Assembly: GCF_027409185.1 (NCBI RefSeq)
Contig: NC_084463.1
Span: forward strand, 160,929,869 to 160,993,868
Source: Cynocephalus volans
Taxonomy: Eukaryota; Chordata; Mammalia; Dermoptera; Cynocephalidae
Length of the DNA stretch: 64,000 bases
Direction: 5' to 3'
Part shown: positions 1 through 11,520 of the stretch, piece by piece
How positions within the stretch are numbered: the first letter of the stretch is position 1
Layout: each line of letters begins with the position of its first letter
Position numbers and translations under genes: made by a program
Notes under the pieces: model-generated
The model's database searches: none
What the model was told of the DNA's origin: nothing
The model's input: the letters and a program-made list of their open reading frames with translations, nothing else

Positions 1-125
1 TTTTCTTCTAGAAGTCTTATAGGTTTAGTCCTTACATTTAGGTCTATGATCCATTTCGAGTTAACTTTTGCACATGGTGTGAAGTAAGTAAGGGCAAGTT
101 TCATTCTTTTTCTTTTTTCCAAAAT
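1..125 (-). mobile_element. L1 fragment, antisense
   Basis: Matches the antisense of the L1 ORF2 endonuclease region (the stretch around GATCCATTTCGAGTTAACTT). It runs off the left edge of the window. Confidence 0.7.
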
Positions 126-640
126 TTTTTTTCCAGTCAACAAATCTTTATTGAGTATACGATCCAATTTGTTTTTTAGGGAAATAACTCAGGTAACAGG
201 GGCAATTCTATGGTATAAAAATGTGTTTAATGCTCAAGTACTTGCAGGTGAAATGATATGATGTCTGAGAATTTACTTCAAAGTAATCTAGTCCCCAGGG
301 GAAGGTACTGGATGAGCGGTATTGACAAAACAGATTGGCTATATGTTAATAAGTGTTGAAGCTGGGTATGGGTGCCTAGAAGTTTTTTATGCTATTCTCT
401 CTACTTTTGTGTATATTTGAAATTTTCCATATGCAGAGTGGAAACAAATTTAATTAAATTTACATTGGAAATAATCTAAAATATTTAGTAATAAGTTATG
501 GTAGATAAATACAATAGAATACTAAGTAACATTTTTAAATGATAGTAAAATTTGTAATGATATGGGGAGATGTTCAACATATGTGATTTAGTAAAAAGGG
601 AAGCCATCAAAATCAGCACAAACAGTATGTTCTAATTTTT
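126..640. other. AT-rich sequence, no feature recognised
   Basis: No open frame of note and no repeat family I can name with confidence. It may be an old LINE tail. Confidence 0.4.
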
Positions 641-644
641 AAGG

Positions 645-815
645 AGGCTGTAGAGTCGTAGTAGTTAAGAGTGTTGGATCTGGAGCTGAAAAATTTGGGT
701 TTCTGCCACTTACTATGTGACCTTGGGCAAGGGAAATGATAATAACATTTACTTATGAGGTTCTTGTAAGGATTAAATTGAGATAACGGATGTAAAGCAC
801 TTGAAAGCTTATTAT
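645..815 (+). repeat. MIR SINE
   Basis: Contains the MIR core (TGCCACTTACTATGTGACCT) followed by a degraded GTAAAGCACTTG tail. Typical diverged mammalian-wide repeat. Confidence 0.75.
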
Positions 816-919
816 TATTACCAGCTATTTATGGCAACAGGCACTTTAAAAAAAGCAAACCATTGGAAATAATTTTAATGTCCAAGATAAAATAATGATT
901 ACATAAATTATGGTATATT

Positions 920-1060
920 CATTGATTCATTAGATGAATAACTATTAAGGGCCCACTATGGGAAAGACATTGGATATATAATGGTGATCAAGACATAAAT
1001 GGCCCCCACCCTTGCACAACTCACAGTCTGGAAGAGAAGGCAAATAAATGAACAATAACA
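920..1060 (-). repeat. L2 LINE fragment
   Basis: Reads as the antisense 3' end of L2: a CATTGATTCATT start, then a CACTATGGGAAAGACATTGG stretch and the ...GCAAATAAATGAACA end. Confidence 0.6.
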
Positions 1061-1134
1061 TTAAAGAGCCATTACAGTGTTCACAAAAAATATTTAAGCA
1101 TGTGGGGAAATGCTTACGACTTAAAGACATTACA

Positions 1135-1558
1135 TTAGTATTCTAACACTGCTGGAACAACTAACCATTATCTTAGTAGCCCAAAATGACACAAACTTAT
1201 TCTCTTATAGTTCTGGAAGTCAGAAGTCCAGAATGGGTTGGTAGGGCTGCATTCCTTCTGAAGGCGCCAAGAGAGAATTCAGTCCTTGACTTTTCCAGCC
1301 ACTAGAGATAACCCACATTCCTTGTCTCCTGGTCACATTGCTAGACCACTGTGTCCATTGCCACATTATCTTTTCTCTGTCTGACCCCTGCTTCTCTCTT
1401 ATAAGGGCCTAACCAGATAATCCAGGATAATTTTCCCAACTCAAGATCCTTAATCACATCTGCAAAAGCCCCTCTGGTATGCAAGGCAATGCACTCACAG
1501 GTCCCGGGGACAGGGATTTGGACATCTCTGGGAAGCCATTATTCTGTCTACCACAGAC
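1135..1558 (-). mobile_element. MLT1-type MaLR LTR, antisense
   Basis: Begins TATTAGTATTCTAACACTGC and ends ATTATTCTGTCTACCACAG, the antisense ends of MLT1 LTRs, with the internal AGATAATCCAGGATAATTTT block. Old and diverged. Confidence 0.75.
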
Positions 1559-1869
1559 TGAACTGTGAATAGAAAAAAACAATATGAGGAAATACACCAA
1601 AAATATTAACAGTGGTTGAGTTTGGGTAGTTAAATTATCATTAATATTTGTATCTCTCTTTTTTTTTTTTGCAATTTCTAAAATCTCCACAATGAGCATA
1701 TGTCATTGTTTTTAAAATGAATACATGCACACAAACTCAAAAAGTACAAAGGGTGTACAGTAAAGCATAAGTCCCTTGTCCCTCAGCCCATCCCCCATCC
1801 CTGTTCCTATCTCCAGAGGCAACTACCATCAGCAGTTTCTTTTTCTTCCAGAGACAGAGTACACGAGAA

Positions 1870-2349
1870 CATGTCTGTGGGAGGCTGAACAATGTCTCCC
1901 CAAATATCCACATCCTAATCCCCATGGTCCGTGAATATGCTATCCTGCACACCAGAAGGGATGCTGCAGGTGGAATTAAGTTAAGGGTCTTGACATGGGG
2001 AGATTGATTACCCTGGGTTGTCTAGGTGGGCCCAATGCAATCACAGAGGTCCTTGCAGGGTAGAGGCAGGACGGTCAATGGGGAGATGGCAGCAATGTGA
2101 CGATGGAAGCAGAGATTGGAGTGATGTGCTTCAGGGATGGAGGCAGGGCCCACAAGCCGAGGAATACAGGCGGCCACCAGAAGCTGAGAAGGGCAAGGAA
2201 ACAGACTGTCCCCTTAGAGCCACCAGAAGGAACCAGTGAGAATGATTACAGACTGTCGAACTACAGAACTGCATGAGAATAAACCCATATTGTTTTAAGC
2301 TACTAAATTTATGGTATTTTGTTACAGTAGCAAAAAGAAAACAATACGA
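1870..2349 (+). mobile_element. MLT1-type MaLR LTR, sense
   Basis: Starts GGAGGCTGAACAATGTCTCC and ends in TTTTAAGCTACTAAATTTAT...ACAATACG, with the AGAGATTGGAGTGATG block. It faces the antisense copy at 1135-1558, so the two form an imperfect inverted pair. Confidence 0.8.
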
Positions 2350-2370
2350 GGTGTACATGTTATCAAAGAA

Positions 2371-2430
2371 CACACACACGTGCACACGCACGCACACACA
2401 CGTGCACACGCGCAGGCACACACGTGCACG
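2371..2430. repeat. Interrupted (CA)n/(ACGTGC)n simple repeat
   Basis: Alternating purine-pyrimidine tract rich in CACACA and CGTGCA units, a potential Z-DNA former. Confidence 0.9.
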
Positions 2431-2711
2431 CTGTCATAGGCTACTCCTTCACGCTTTCCTTTCCTCCACTTCTCTGTGGATTGCTCCATGTTGGTACATA
2501 CAGATCTGCCTCATTCTTTTTAATAGCTTCATAGTGTAGCATTCAGATATGATTTGTCCCCACTATGGAAAAAAACAAAACAGTTATTCCTCTGTTCTCA
2601 CACCACACTCAACACAGAAGTCTTCCGTGCCCAAATGTGGGGCGTTTCTCCCCCTCCACTAAGCAAGGAATCAGTCCTGCAGCGGGCACCAGCTGGGCGT
2701 CCTCCACCCAG

Positions 2712-2843
2712 ACTGGGGAATTTATAAAGGAAAGAGGTTTATTTGGCTCACAATTCTGGGACAGCTGCATCTGGTGCCAGCCTCAGGCTGCTTCTACTCA
2801 TGGCAGACAACAACAGGGCAGCCAGCCACATGGCACAAGAGGA

Positions 2844-2896
<53 letters not shown>

Positions 2897-3107
2897 GTGC
2901 CAGCCTCTTTTTAAATCCCCCTCTTGCAGGAACATATCCATTCCCCCATCTCCTGGGAGGGCATTAATCTATTCATAAGTGATCTGGCCCATGACCCAAA
3001 GACTCCCCACTAGGCCCCACCTCCCCACACTGCCACATTGGGGATCAGATTTCAATATGAGCTTAGGGGAGACAGACATATCCGAACTATGTCAATTACA
3101 AAGCATA
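2712..3107 (-). mobile_element. MaLR (MST/THE1-like) LTR, antisense
   Basis: Contains GGGAATTTATAAAGGAAAGA near its left end and the AGGCCCCACCTCCCCACACT block near the right, as in antisense MST/THE1 LTRs. It is interrupted by a (GA)23 tract. Confidence 0.7.
2847..2892. repeat. (GA)23 microsatellite
   Basis: Uninterrupted 46-base GA dinucleotide tract inside the MaLR LTR. The open frames across it (Arg-Glu repeats) are an artefact of the repeat. Confidence 0.97.
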
Positions 3108-3285
3108 TTTTAAAGGATACAAATAAACAGCCAGGTGAAGAGATACCTAGGGCAAGGTCTGGATGCATCCCAAGTGCAGGAGCTTCTGCCCCTGTGGAGT
3201 CAGGGCGCGCCCCCCTCCCCGCGTGTGGATGTGCAAGCCCCCACGGATTCACTATCCACAAGCTTCTGCTCCAGTTTTTGAAATG

Positions 3286-3713
3286 GTAGTGGATTGAGTT
3301 ATGTCCCCCGAAAACTCGGTGAAGCTTGAATTGTGTCCCCCAAGTTTTATGCATTAGAAACTTGGCCCCCACTGTGACTGTTAAGCGGGTGGGAAATCCT
3401 ATTATGGTAATTGAAAGGTGGGGCCTTGAAGAGGTGATTGGATTGTAGGACCATGACGTAGTGAATGGATTAGAAATGGTGGCCGGGGGTGTGGTTCTGA
3501 GGGCTTTAAAAGAAGAGGAGAGTCTGTCTTTCTCTCCTTCTGCTCTCTCTGCTTCCACCATCTTGCAATGTGAGACCCCTGGGTCACTGTCGCCATCACC
3601 AGATGGACTTTGGACTTCCCAGCCTCAGAAACTGTAAGCAGTAAATTTTGTTTTCTTATAAATTACCCAGCTCCAAGTATTTTGTTATAAGCTACAAAAA
3701 CAGACTAATACAG
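3286..3713 (+). mobile_element. MaLR-like LTR, sense, lineage family copy A
   Basis: About 430-bp LTR running from TAGTGGATTGAGTTATGTCC to AACAGACTAATACAG. It shares the block CTATTATGGTAATTGAAAGG with six other copies in the window (17296, 19924, 57128, 59179, 59439, 61347; all antisense). This is the only sense copy and appears to be a solo LTR. Confidence 0.8.
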
Positions 3714-3714
3714 A

Positions 3715-4800
3715 TATGTAGCTATCCAATTGTTTCAGCACTGTTTGTTGAAAGAAATTGATCTTTCCCCGCTGAATCACCTTGGCACCATAGCTGAAAA
3801 GCAATTGACAATATATATGTGGGGGGTGCTTTTGGACTTTCTATTCTGTTGCATTTGCCCATATGGTTATCTTTGTGCTGGTACCATGGAATCTTGATTA
3901 CTGCAGCACTGAAATATGTCTTATAAGTGCTAGAATCAGCTTGTCAATGTCTATAAAAAAACCTTTGAATCTATAGCTCAATTTGGGGAGAAGTGACATT
4001 CTTAACAATATCAAGTCTCCCAATCCATGCTCTTAGGCTATCTCTACACTTATTTAGGTATTCTTTAATTTCTCAATGCAATATTTTGTAGTTCTCAGTG
4101 AAGAGGTCTTGCACATTTTTTGTCAAATTTATCACTAAGTATTGAATATTTTTATCTCATTTTAAATATTTTTAAAAATTTAATTCCTGATAGTTCGTTG
4201 CTATTATATAGAGATATAATTTATTTTTGAATATTGCATCCTGCAACCTTGCTAAATTCATATTAATTCTTGTACTTTTTTAAAAATTCCTTAGGATTTT
4301 CTATATAGATGATCAATGTTGTCTGTAAACAAAGGCAGCTTTGCTTTTTCCTTTCCAATCTGGATGCCTTTTAATTCCTTTTTCTTTTCTTTTTTTCCTT
4401 TGTACTTTATTGCACTGGCTAGAACCTCTAGTACAAATCTGAACATAAAAGTAGTAACAGTGGACATCCTTGTCTTTTTCCACATCTTACAAGGAAAACA
4501 TCCTCTTTCACCATTAAGTAAGATGTTAGCTGCAGGTTTTTTATAGATGCCACGAATCAGGTTGAGGAAGTTTCTTTCTATTCCTAGTTTGCTGAGAGCT
4601 TCTGCCATGATTATTAGATTTTGTCAAATGCCTTATCTATATCTATTGAGATGATGATATTGAACATACATATTTAATGAAGTTTTAATGTGAAACAATG
4701 TCTTGACTGCCCTATTCACTTCCCTACAATAAAGAGACCTTGAAAAACTGGTTTTTATCTTACCCCTCATTATCTACATAGGATTGTATCTAAATTTCTC
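3715..4800 (-). mobile_element. L1 fragment, antisense
   Basis: Reads as antisense L1 ORF2 (endonuclease to reverse transcriptase). A 105-codon minus frame at 4291-4608 contains a short L1 reverse-transcriptase-like piece. Broken by stops elsewhere. Confidence 0.75.
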
Positions 4801-4872
4801 AGTTTTACTTTTTGTTTTCATTACAGAAGGCAGGCACTATTATTATCACTTTAAACCAAACATGTTTATTTG

Positions 4873-6333
4873 TTTTTGGTTTTGTTTTTTATTGAATCGT
4901 AATTGATTATACATATTTTTGGGATTCAGTGCTGACATATGTTGATCAAATCAATATTACCAGTATGTATATTGTTACAAATCGTACTTATTCTTTAATC
5001 CCCTTGTCCGATCTCTCCCTATCCCTCTCTCCCTCCCCTCTCCCACCACCGATAACCCTAGATTTCTTCTCTCCCTCTGAAAGAGTAACGGTTACTCTGT
5101 TGATTTGCTGCCTAGATGATCTGTCCAATGCTGAGAGGTGTGTTCAGGTCCCCCAATATTATGAGAGAGCAGATGCTTCTTCTGTCACTCTGGAATGGGC
5201 TTTGTGGAGAGAGACATCCTCTTCTTTTCTTTGGTCTCTGCTGGTGACTCTCCTTGTGTCAATGCACTCCAGTGGCTGGTGGACCATCTGCATGGTGGTT
5301 GTGGCATCTAGCCACTTTCACAGCAGCTGTGGTTACTGGGGTGGCTGTGGTGGGCCACCCAAATGGAGGTGATGTTTTTGGCATGCTCCTTAGCACTGGT
5401 GATGTGCCTGGTTGTGGGCAGGGGGTCTGGTCCTGGCTTCAGACCCTGGGCTCCCGCGTGGGGCCCTGAGGCGCTGGTGGTGTGCCTGGGCTGGAGCTAA
5501 TTTTTTGTCCTTTGCTTACTTCTAAAATTGGAGAACTTCCTGGGGGAACCAGTACTTGAGCTGTATGATTGAGCTAAATTGCTGCTTTGCTGCTGATTCC
5601 CTAAGGAAGGCTTTTTGTGCAGCTCAGGGTTTAATGGTTGACCTTATAGGTACTTCCAGCTCTCCAGAGACCTGGTGCACCTGGGTTGTGTAGAAACTCT
5701 GATCTGGGCCTGAGTTTTTTCATTAAACTGCACCCCATGCAATTCTGCATTCCCGACCGGTCTCCTCTCAGTGGCCCTGAGCTGATTGGGGGGCTGATTA
5801 GCAGTCCTTGTTGTGTCCCAGTGTTCTCCTGCTGGCCTGTCTCCCACACTGCCCATGCTCCAAACATTTCCCATGGGACGAGCCTGTGCAGGTCCCTTGT
5901 GATGACTCATCAGTCTCTGAGTGGCTCCCCTTTTTTAGCTCTTCTGGCTCCTCTCTCCTGCGTGGGTCCACAAGAACCCTATTAGTGGTCTTGCTGTCCT
6001 GGGGACCACCAAGGCTCTCTTCTCCCCTGCCTCCTGTGAGTAACTTCATCTGAAGGGCACAGCTGTGGCTTCTGCTGGCTCCTGCTCCCTGAGCTCAGCA
6101 GCTCCAGCCTTAAAGCAGCTGTGGCCCAAAATGCTCAGAGCAGTTTTTTCTTTCTCTCATCCTGGTTTCTCCTGCCCTCATGAACTCCGTAGGTCTCTCC
6201 TCCTCTTCCCCTGAGCTCCAGCAGACCCACCTTGGCTGTCGTTACATTTTTATAGTTGTAAATTGGTTGATTTGTGGGAGAGAGTGACGCTGGGGACTGT
6301 ATTCTGCCATCTTGACCGGAACTCACCACCAAC
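4873..6333 (-). mobile_element. Short L1-derived composite element, copy 1 (minus)
   Basis: 1.46-kb element flanked by a 12-bp target duplication CATGTTTATTTG (4861-4872 and 6334-6345). On the minus strand it starts GGTCAAGATGGCAGAATAC, like an L1 5' UTR, has about 1.1 kb of GC-rich leader, then about 90 bases resembling the L1 endonuclease (CTCAGCATTGGACAGATC), and goes directly to an L1-like 3' end with a GATTCAATAAAA tail. It lacks ORF1 and nearly all of ORF2, so it must have been copied in trans. The same layout recurs at 13415-15149. Confidence 0.8.
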
Positions 6334-6380
6334 CATGTTTATTTGAATTTAACTATGTTTGCCACTTTTTAGTTCATCAT

Positions 6381-6492
6381 CATCATCTTATTATTATTAT
6401 TATTATTTTTTTTTTTGCTAAACAATACAGGGATTGAGCTTCAGACCTTGGTATTATCAACACCATGCTCTAACCAACTGAGCTAACCAGCA
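6381..6492 (-). mobile_element. CYN SINE (tRNA-Ile-derived)
   Basis: On the minus strand: TTAGCTCAGTTGGTTAGAGC (A box) and a degraded B box near the T-rich tail, which carries an (ATT)n stretch. Flanked by the 10-bp duplication AGTTCATCAT (6371-6380, 6493-6502). Confidence 0.9.
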
Positions 6493-6502
6493 AGTTCATC
6501 AT

Positions 6503-7015
6503 TTCTTCCTGCAGCTTGAATTGTCTTCTAGGATAATTTTACTTTCTCTTGAAATCTTTTAGAAGGTCCTTGAGCAGATTTCCTGCTATGAAACTCCTTC
6601 AGTTTTTGTTTATCTGCAGATGGATTTATTCCATCTTCATTTTTGAAAGGTAATTTTGGTGAGTACACAATTCTAGATGGTTATTTTCTCCCAATACTTT
6701 ACAGATATCACTCCCTTGTTTTGTGGCTTTCTTTGCTGTGTTGAGAAATTTGCTATTATTCTATTATTTATTGGAAACTGGTCCTTCCCTTCTGGCTGAT
6801 TTTAAGATCTCCTCTTTGTCTTTGATATTCTACAGTTCCACTAGAATCTGTCTAGGCATAGATTTATTTCTACCTAAACTCCTTGGGATAAATTATGTTT
6901 CCTGGATCTGTGGATTGAGGTTTTTCATCAGTTGTGAAAAATTCATACCCATTATCTCTTATTTACCTGTCCTTCATGTTTTCCATATGTTATTTCTGGG
7001 ACTTATTAACAAAAT
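6503..7015 (-). mobile_element. Old L1 fragment, antisense
   Basis: Similar to the antisense L1M segment found again at 24480-25060 (blocks such as TTCATTTTTGAAAGG and TCTCCTCTTTGTCTTTGATA). No intact frame. Confidence 0.6.
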
Positions 7016-7019
7016 GACT

Positions 7020-7760
7020 AGATAGGACACAGGAAAAAAAAATTGTAACACATACATCAAGAAACTACTTGCATCCAGGATATATAAAGAACTTCTACAA
7101 ATCAATGATAAAAAGACAAACAACCCACTAAAAATAGGAAAAAGAATTGAACAGAAGCTTCAGAAAAGAAGATATACAGACAAATGGTCAATGAACACAT
7201 GAATCTATGGAAATACCACACTGAATGTGCCTGATCTTATCTGGTCTTGGAAGCTAAGCAGGGTCAAGCCTGGTTAATACTTCGATGGGAGACTGCTTGG
7301 GAATACGGGGTGCTGTAGGCTTTAAAAAATAAAATAAAATAAACACATGAAAAGATATTCATTAATAGTCATCAGGGCAATGCAAATTAAAACTATAATG
7401 GGATACCACTTTACACATACTAGAATAGAAAAGACTAAAACACCAAATGACGGAGAGGACATAGAGCAACTGGAGCTCTTGCTGGTGAGAGCATAAAATG
7501 GTACAACCACTTTGGGGAACGTTATGCACTTAAAAAGTTAAGTCTACGTTTGTCCCATGGCCCAGCAACTCCATTGTTATGTATTTTCCCAAAATATTTT
7601 TTTAAAAATTCATTCACAAAACATACAAGATGTTTATATCTTTTTCATATGAGAAAGATATAAGCTACAAGAGAATGGATAAACATATTGTGGTATACTC
7701 ATACAACAGACTACAATCAGTTGTTGCACCTTGCATCTCCTACCACTGGAAAAGATCACA
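7020..7760 (+). mobile_element. L1 fragment, sense (ORF2 3' part)
   Basis: Contains AATGCAAATTAAAACTATAA and GGTACAACCACTTTGGGGAA, hallmarks of the end of L1 ORF2. It is split by the 5S rRNA copy at 7204-7341. Confidence 0.75.
7204..7341 (+). pseudogene. Retroposed 5S rRNA copy with A-rich tail
   Basis: 7204-7323 matches 5S rRNA over nearly its full length: GGAAGCTAAGCAGGGTC, then CGATGGGAGACTGCTTGGGA and the 3' end GGTGCTGTAGGCTTT. The internal promoter region is partly kept but has substitutions, so it is a pseudogene. It is followed by an A-rich tail (AAAAAATAAAATAAAATA) and flanked by a perfect 10-bp duplication AACACATGAA (7194-7203 and 7342-7351), the signature of LINE-driven retroposition. 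Confidence 0.93.
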
Positions 7761-7803
7761 GTATCTGGTAGGCTTTTTTTTGGCTGGGGTGGGGGTAGAT
7801 TTA

Positions 7804-7989
7804 TTTATTTATTTATTTATTTATTTATTTTTTAAAAGATGACCGGTAAGGGGATCTTAACCCTTGACTTGGTGTTGTCAGCACCACGCTCAGCCAGTGA
7901 GCAAACCGGCCATCCCTATATGGGATCCGAACCCGGGGCCTTGGTGTTCTCAGCACCGCACTCTCCCGAGTGAGCCACGGGCCAGCCCT
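7804..7989 (-). mobile_element. CYN SINE, dimeric
   Basis: Two tRNA-like units on the minus strand (GTGGCTCACTCGGGAGAGTG and GCTCACTGGCTGAGCGTGGT), ending in a (TTTA)n tail on the plus strand. Flanked by the 13-bp duplication GGGGGTAGATTTA (7791-7803, 7990-8002). Confidence 0.92.
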
Positions 7990-8002
7990 GGGGGTAGATT
8001 TA

Positions 8003-9605
8003 GACAACAGCATATACCACAGTTAGGAATTCTACTCTGATCCACTCACTGAGTGGCTTGAAAACTGTCAGGTTTTAGCAGGACCCAGAGTAAAAGAGAG
8101 CTCTACATATGTTCAGGTTAAGGTAAAAGGGTCCCTGCTCACATGATCTAGGAATCGCCAGCCCCACCAAGTTCAAAGTGATATAGTCATGAATATGAGC
8201 AGATGCGAAAGGCACAAGTAAGTTTCATGACCATGAGACCCGATCCTTACCTATCTCTGTACATCAATATCTCTCCCTCAGCTTAGACCAGTAACATTTT
8301 GGGGGTTCCTTATGACCAGCCAAAATAGGAAAACCTCAGACTCTGTTCATGGATGGGTCAGTAGAAGGTGGAGTGAACCGAAAATGGACTGCTGCTGTTC
8401 TCCGGTTCCACCCAGGGTGAAAGACAGTGGTGAGAGAGTAATTCTCCCACGGGGAAGAACTTCAAGCAGTAGACCTGGCCATCAACTTTGTGTAGAGGGA
8501 GAAATAAGGACATGTATGGATTCCTTGGCAGTGGTGAATGCCTGACTTGGTTGATTGGGGGCCTGGAAGTAGCCAACTTGAGAGGTCAGAGGTAAGGAGA
8601 TGTGCTTCAGAAGAGGCATGCGGGTGGACCTATGAGAGTGGGGACGAAGTGTGTGGGTCTTTGTGTCTCGTGTTATTGCCCATGAGACAGCATCCAACAT
8701 AGAGGAGAAACTGACAACACGGCGGGTAGGATGACCATCCTGTAGATGTAAGTCATCTTCTGTTTTAGGCCACTTGAGTGCTTGCACAATTGATCGTGAG
8801 TAGAGTACCATAGTGGCAGGGATACAGGTTATGCATGGTCCAATAATGTGGGCTTCCTTTCACCACAGCTGGTGGCAAGTTAATCACATTGGAGGACCCT
8901 TCTGCTCTAGAGTGGCTGTGATTTGTTCATATGGGGATTGGCATGAATTCTGGTTATGGGTTTGTCTTCCCTGCCTGCAGTGCATTGGTGAGGGCTTGCA
9001 GAGTGTCTGATCTAACAACCTGGCACTCATTTTATAGAAAATTGTCTGTAACAATGATCACATTACCATAGGATGTACTAGTCCTACTGTATACTGTCAC
9101 CTGAAAACTGTTGACCTGACAGATGCTAGAATGATCTCTTAAAGGTGCAGCTAGAATGCATGGCATGCCCAAGAACCAAGGTGTGGAGGTAGGAGTGGTG
9201 CTTCTCCCCATCACTCCAAAGACCAACTTGGAGAATGTGTGTTTCCTGCCCCTAGAACTTTAGACTCTGCTGGATGAGAGGTCCTGATGTTTAGTGGTAG
9301 TGGGGGATATGCTCCTACCAGAGACACAAATAAAGTTCTACTAAACCTAAAACTATGGTTATCATTTAGTCATGTTGGGTTCCACATGCCAGTATGCCAG
9401 CCGCTGAAGAAAAAAGTTACTCTCCTGGCAGAAGTAACTAAACCTGATAATCATGAGAAAGTAGGGTTCTGTTATGCAAGGGGGAACAGCAGGAATATAT
9501 CTGGAACTCAGATTTACTGACATTCCTCTTGCTGCTTCCATTTCCGTTGATAAGTATTATGCACAATTGTAGCAACCATGGCCTGACAAGGATGAGGCTG
9601 TGTTA
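8003..9605 (+). pseudogene. ERV-L-like pol remnant (RNase H to integrase)
   Basis: Decayed retroviral pol in the usual order. A short RNase H-like start (TLFMDGS near 8340) is followed by an integrase-like stretch near 8850-9000, and a possible C-terminal integrase/dUTPase-like tail to about 9600. It has many stops and frameshifts. Not active. Confidence 0.6.
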
Positions 9606-9609
9606 AACC

Positions 9610-10120
9610 TTTCGCATATCAAACATGTTCATGGATTGGAAGATTGAATATTGTTAAGATATAGATTCTCCCCAAATTTATCCATAGATTCAGTGTAATC
9701 CCAATAAAAAATACTAGTAGGATCCTTTTGTAGAAATTGACAAGCCAATTCTAAAATTCATATGGAAATGCAAAGGACCTATAATAGCTAACATCTCTGG
9801 AAAAGAACCAAGTTGGAGGAATTATATTACTTAATATCAAAACGTATTTTTAAGCTGAATATTGAAATTTGATTAAAGAAGTTTTTACTGACAGTAAAAT
9901 CAAATGCTGCATTAATCAAGAAAGTGGGGTATTAGGTAAAGATAGACATATAGATCAATAGGACAAATTAGACAGACCAGAAAAAGACCTACACATACAT
10001 GGTCAATTAATTTTCAATGAGTATCAAGGCAGTTCAATGGGGAAAGTTTAATATTTTCAAGAAATAATGCTGGAACAATAAAAAAAGAAAAGAACTTTAA
10101 TCCTTACCTCACACCATATA
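9610..10120 (+). mobile_element. L1 fragment, sense
   Basis: Carries the typical ORF2 3' stretch (CATATGGAAATGCAAAGGAC, then ACACATACATGGTCAATTAA). Confidence 0.75.
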
Positions 10121-10739
10121 CAATAACTTGTTTCTTGTTTCTGCTGATACTCACTCATGATAGTTTACCTTCATGTGTTTGGTGGCTGTTTATGAGGTCG
10201 AATAATGGTCCTGTGGGCTCAGCCTGGGAAAGCTCCCCCCCCTGCAGGGAGGGTTTGTTTCTGCTTTTGCTTCCTCTTCTGCCACTGCCACCGGTGGGGG
10301 TGGGGAGATGTCGTAGCATTCTGTCCATGTGAAGACTAACTTTGCCTTTCACTCCCTTTTTTCTTTTCTCCTTTTTTCATTTTTTTTCTTTTCTTGTAAC
10401 TCTGCCTCTCTTGTGGGTTTAGCTCCAAGTGGGAGTCTCAAAACCAGCATTTCATCTTTGCTCTTGTTCTGAGAATTTAAAAACATTGGCCTAAGGTTAA
10501 CAACATTTGCTAAATATTTAAAATTCTTTAAAAACTGCAAGTTTATTGTCACTGTGGATAAATTTACTGTTTCCACAAATGACCCACTTTACCTTCACAC
10601 AGAGTTTAAATTAATTAAACAATGTAAATACTGTCAACAAAACAATCTAGATAGCTTTTTTGTTGGAAGTGATTGTTGCAATAGAGAAGAGCAAAACAGT
10701 ACCTAAACCTGCCTGTATGGGTAAGGGACTTAGAACCAA
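10121..10739. other. No feature recognised
   Basis: Mixed sequence with pyrimidine-rich tracts (10360-10420). No exon-like or repeat-like pattern that I can name. Confidence 0.4.
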
Positions 10740-10744
10740 GCTAT

Positions 10745-10884
10745 CTGTGTTTTTCTTTTTTTCCTTTTCTTTCTTTCTTCTTCTTTTTTTTTTTTTTTTG
10801 GTGGCTGGCCGTCCTGGGATCCGAACACTTGACCTTGGTGTTATCACCATCATACTCTAACCACGTGAGCCAACCCGCCAGCCC
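10745..10884 (-). mobile_element. CYN SINE, monomer with long pyrimidine tail
   Basis: Minus-strand tRNA-like unit with its B-box region around 10815-10830, beside a 50-base T/C-rich tract. No clean target duplication found. Confidence 0.8.
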
Positions 10885-11059
10885 ACTGTTAGTTTTTCTG
10901 ACTTATATGAGAAACATCTGCACCAGTTATGGATTTGATATCTGGTTCTGTAACTCTCGTAAAAATGACACTGTTTTTGCTCTCTGGATATTGTCCCCCC
11001 AGTGATAATTTAAAAATTTATGACTCAAAATTGTATCAAACTAGAAAAATACACTGTAG

Positions 11060-11150
11060 GGCTGGCCTGTGGCTCACTTGGGAGAGCGTGGTGCTGACAA
11101 CACCAAGTCAAGGGTTAAGATCCCCTTACCGGTCATCTTTTTTTAAAAAA
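11060..11150 (+). mobile_element. CYN SINE, second-unit monomer
   Basis: GGCTGGCCTGTGGCTCACTT to CCTTACCGGTCATC plus A-rich tail. Flanked by a 16-bp duplication with one mismatch (11044-11059, 11151-11166; GAAAAATACACTGTAG). Here a single unit carries the CCTTACCGGTCATC end of the dimer. Confidence 0.92.
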
Positions 11151-11284
11151 GAAAAATACACCGTAGATATTTAGAGAAATAATGCCATGCACCTTTCTGT
11201 CTGCCGACCAGCTGATTTAATTTATATGTGATCCGTCCTAGCTCCCCAGGCCCTGGGAAACAGCCCCTCTGGCCCACCTCCAGC

Positions 11285-11520
11285 ACGGTAACAATAGCTA
11301 ATCTTTCTTAAGCATGGGCTGTGTGCCAGATGTTGAGCTACGTGCTGTACACAGGCTATTGCTTGAATCTAATGCTTGCAGCCAGATTTGAGGCACTACC
11401 ATCAGTATCTCCACGTAATAGATGAGGTAACAGTTTAGAGACATTGAGGAAAATGCCCAAGTCACACAGTGTAGTGGAGGACCCAGGATTTAAACCCAGT
11501 TCTGTCTGGCTCGAGAGCTG
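11285..11520 (-). repeat. MIR SINE
   Basis: Antisense MIR: GAGGTAACAGTTTAGAGACA and AAGTCACACAGTGTAGTGG blocks. Confidence 0.7.

Noticed and set aside
2565-2978. 137-codon frame with long Arg-Glu repeats
   Set aside because: Created by the (GA)23 microsatellite inside an LTR; not a protein.
3052-3561. 169-codon minus-strand frame
   Set aside because: Spans two LTRs of opposite orientation, so it cannot be an ancestral gene.
7204-7323. Functional 5S rRNA gene
   Set aside because: Several substitutions, an A-rich tail and a target duplication mark it as a retrocopy.
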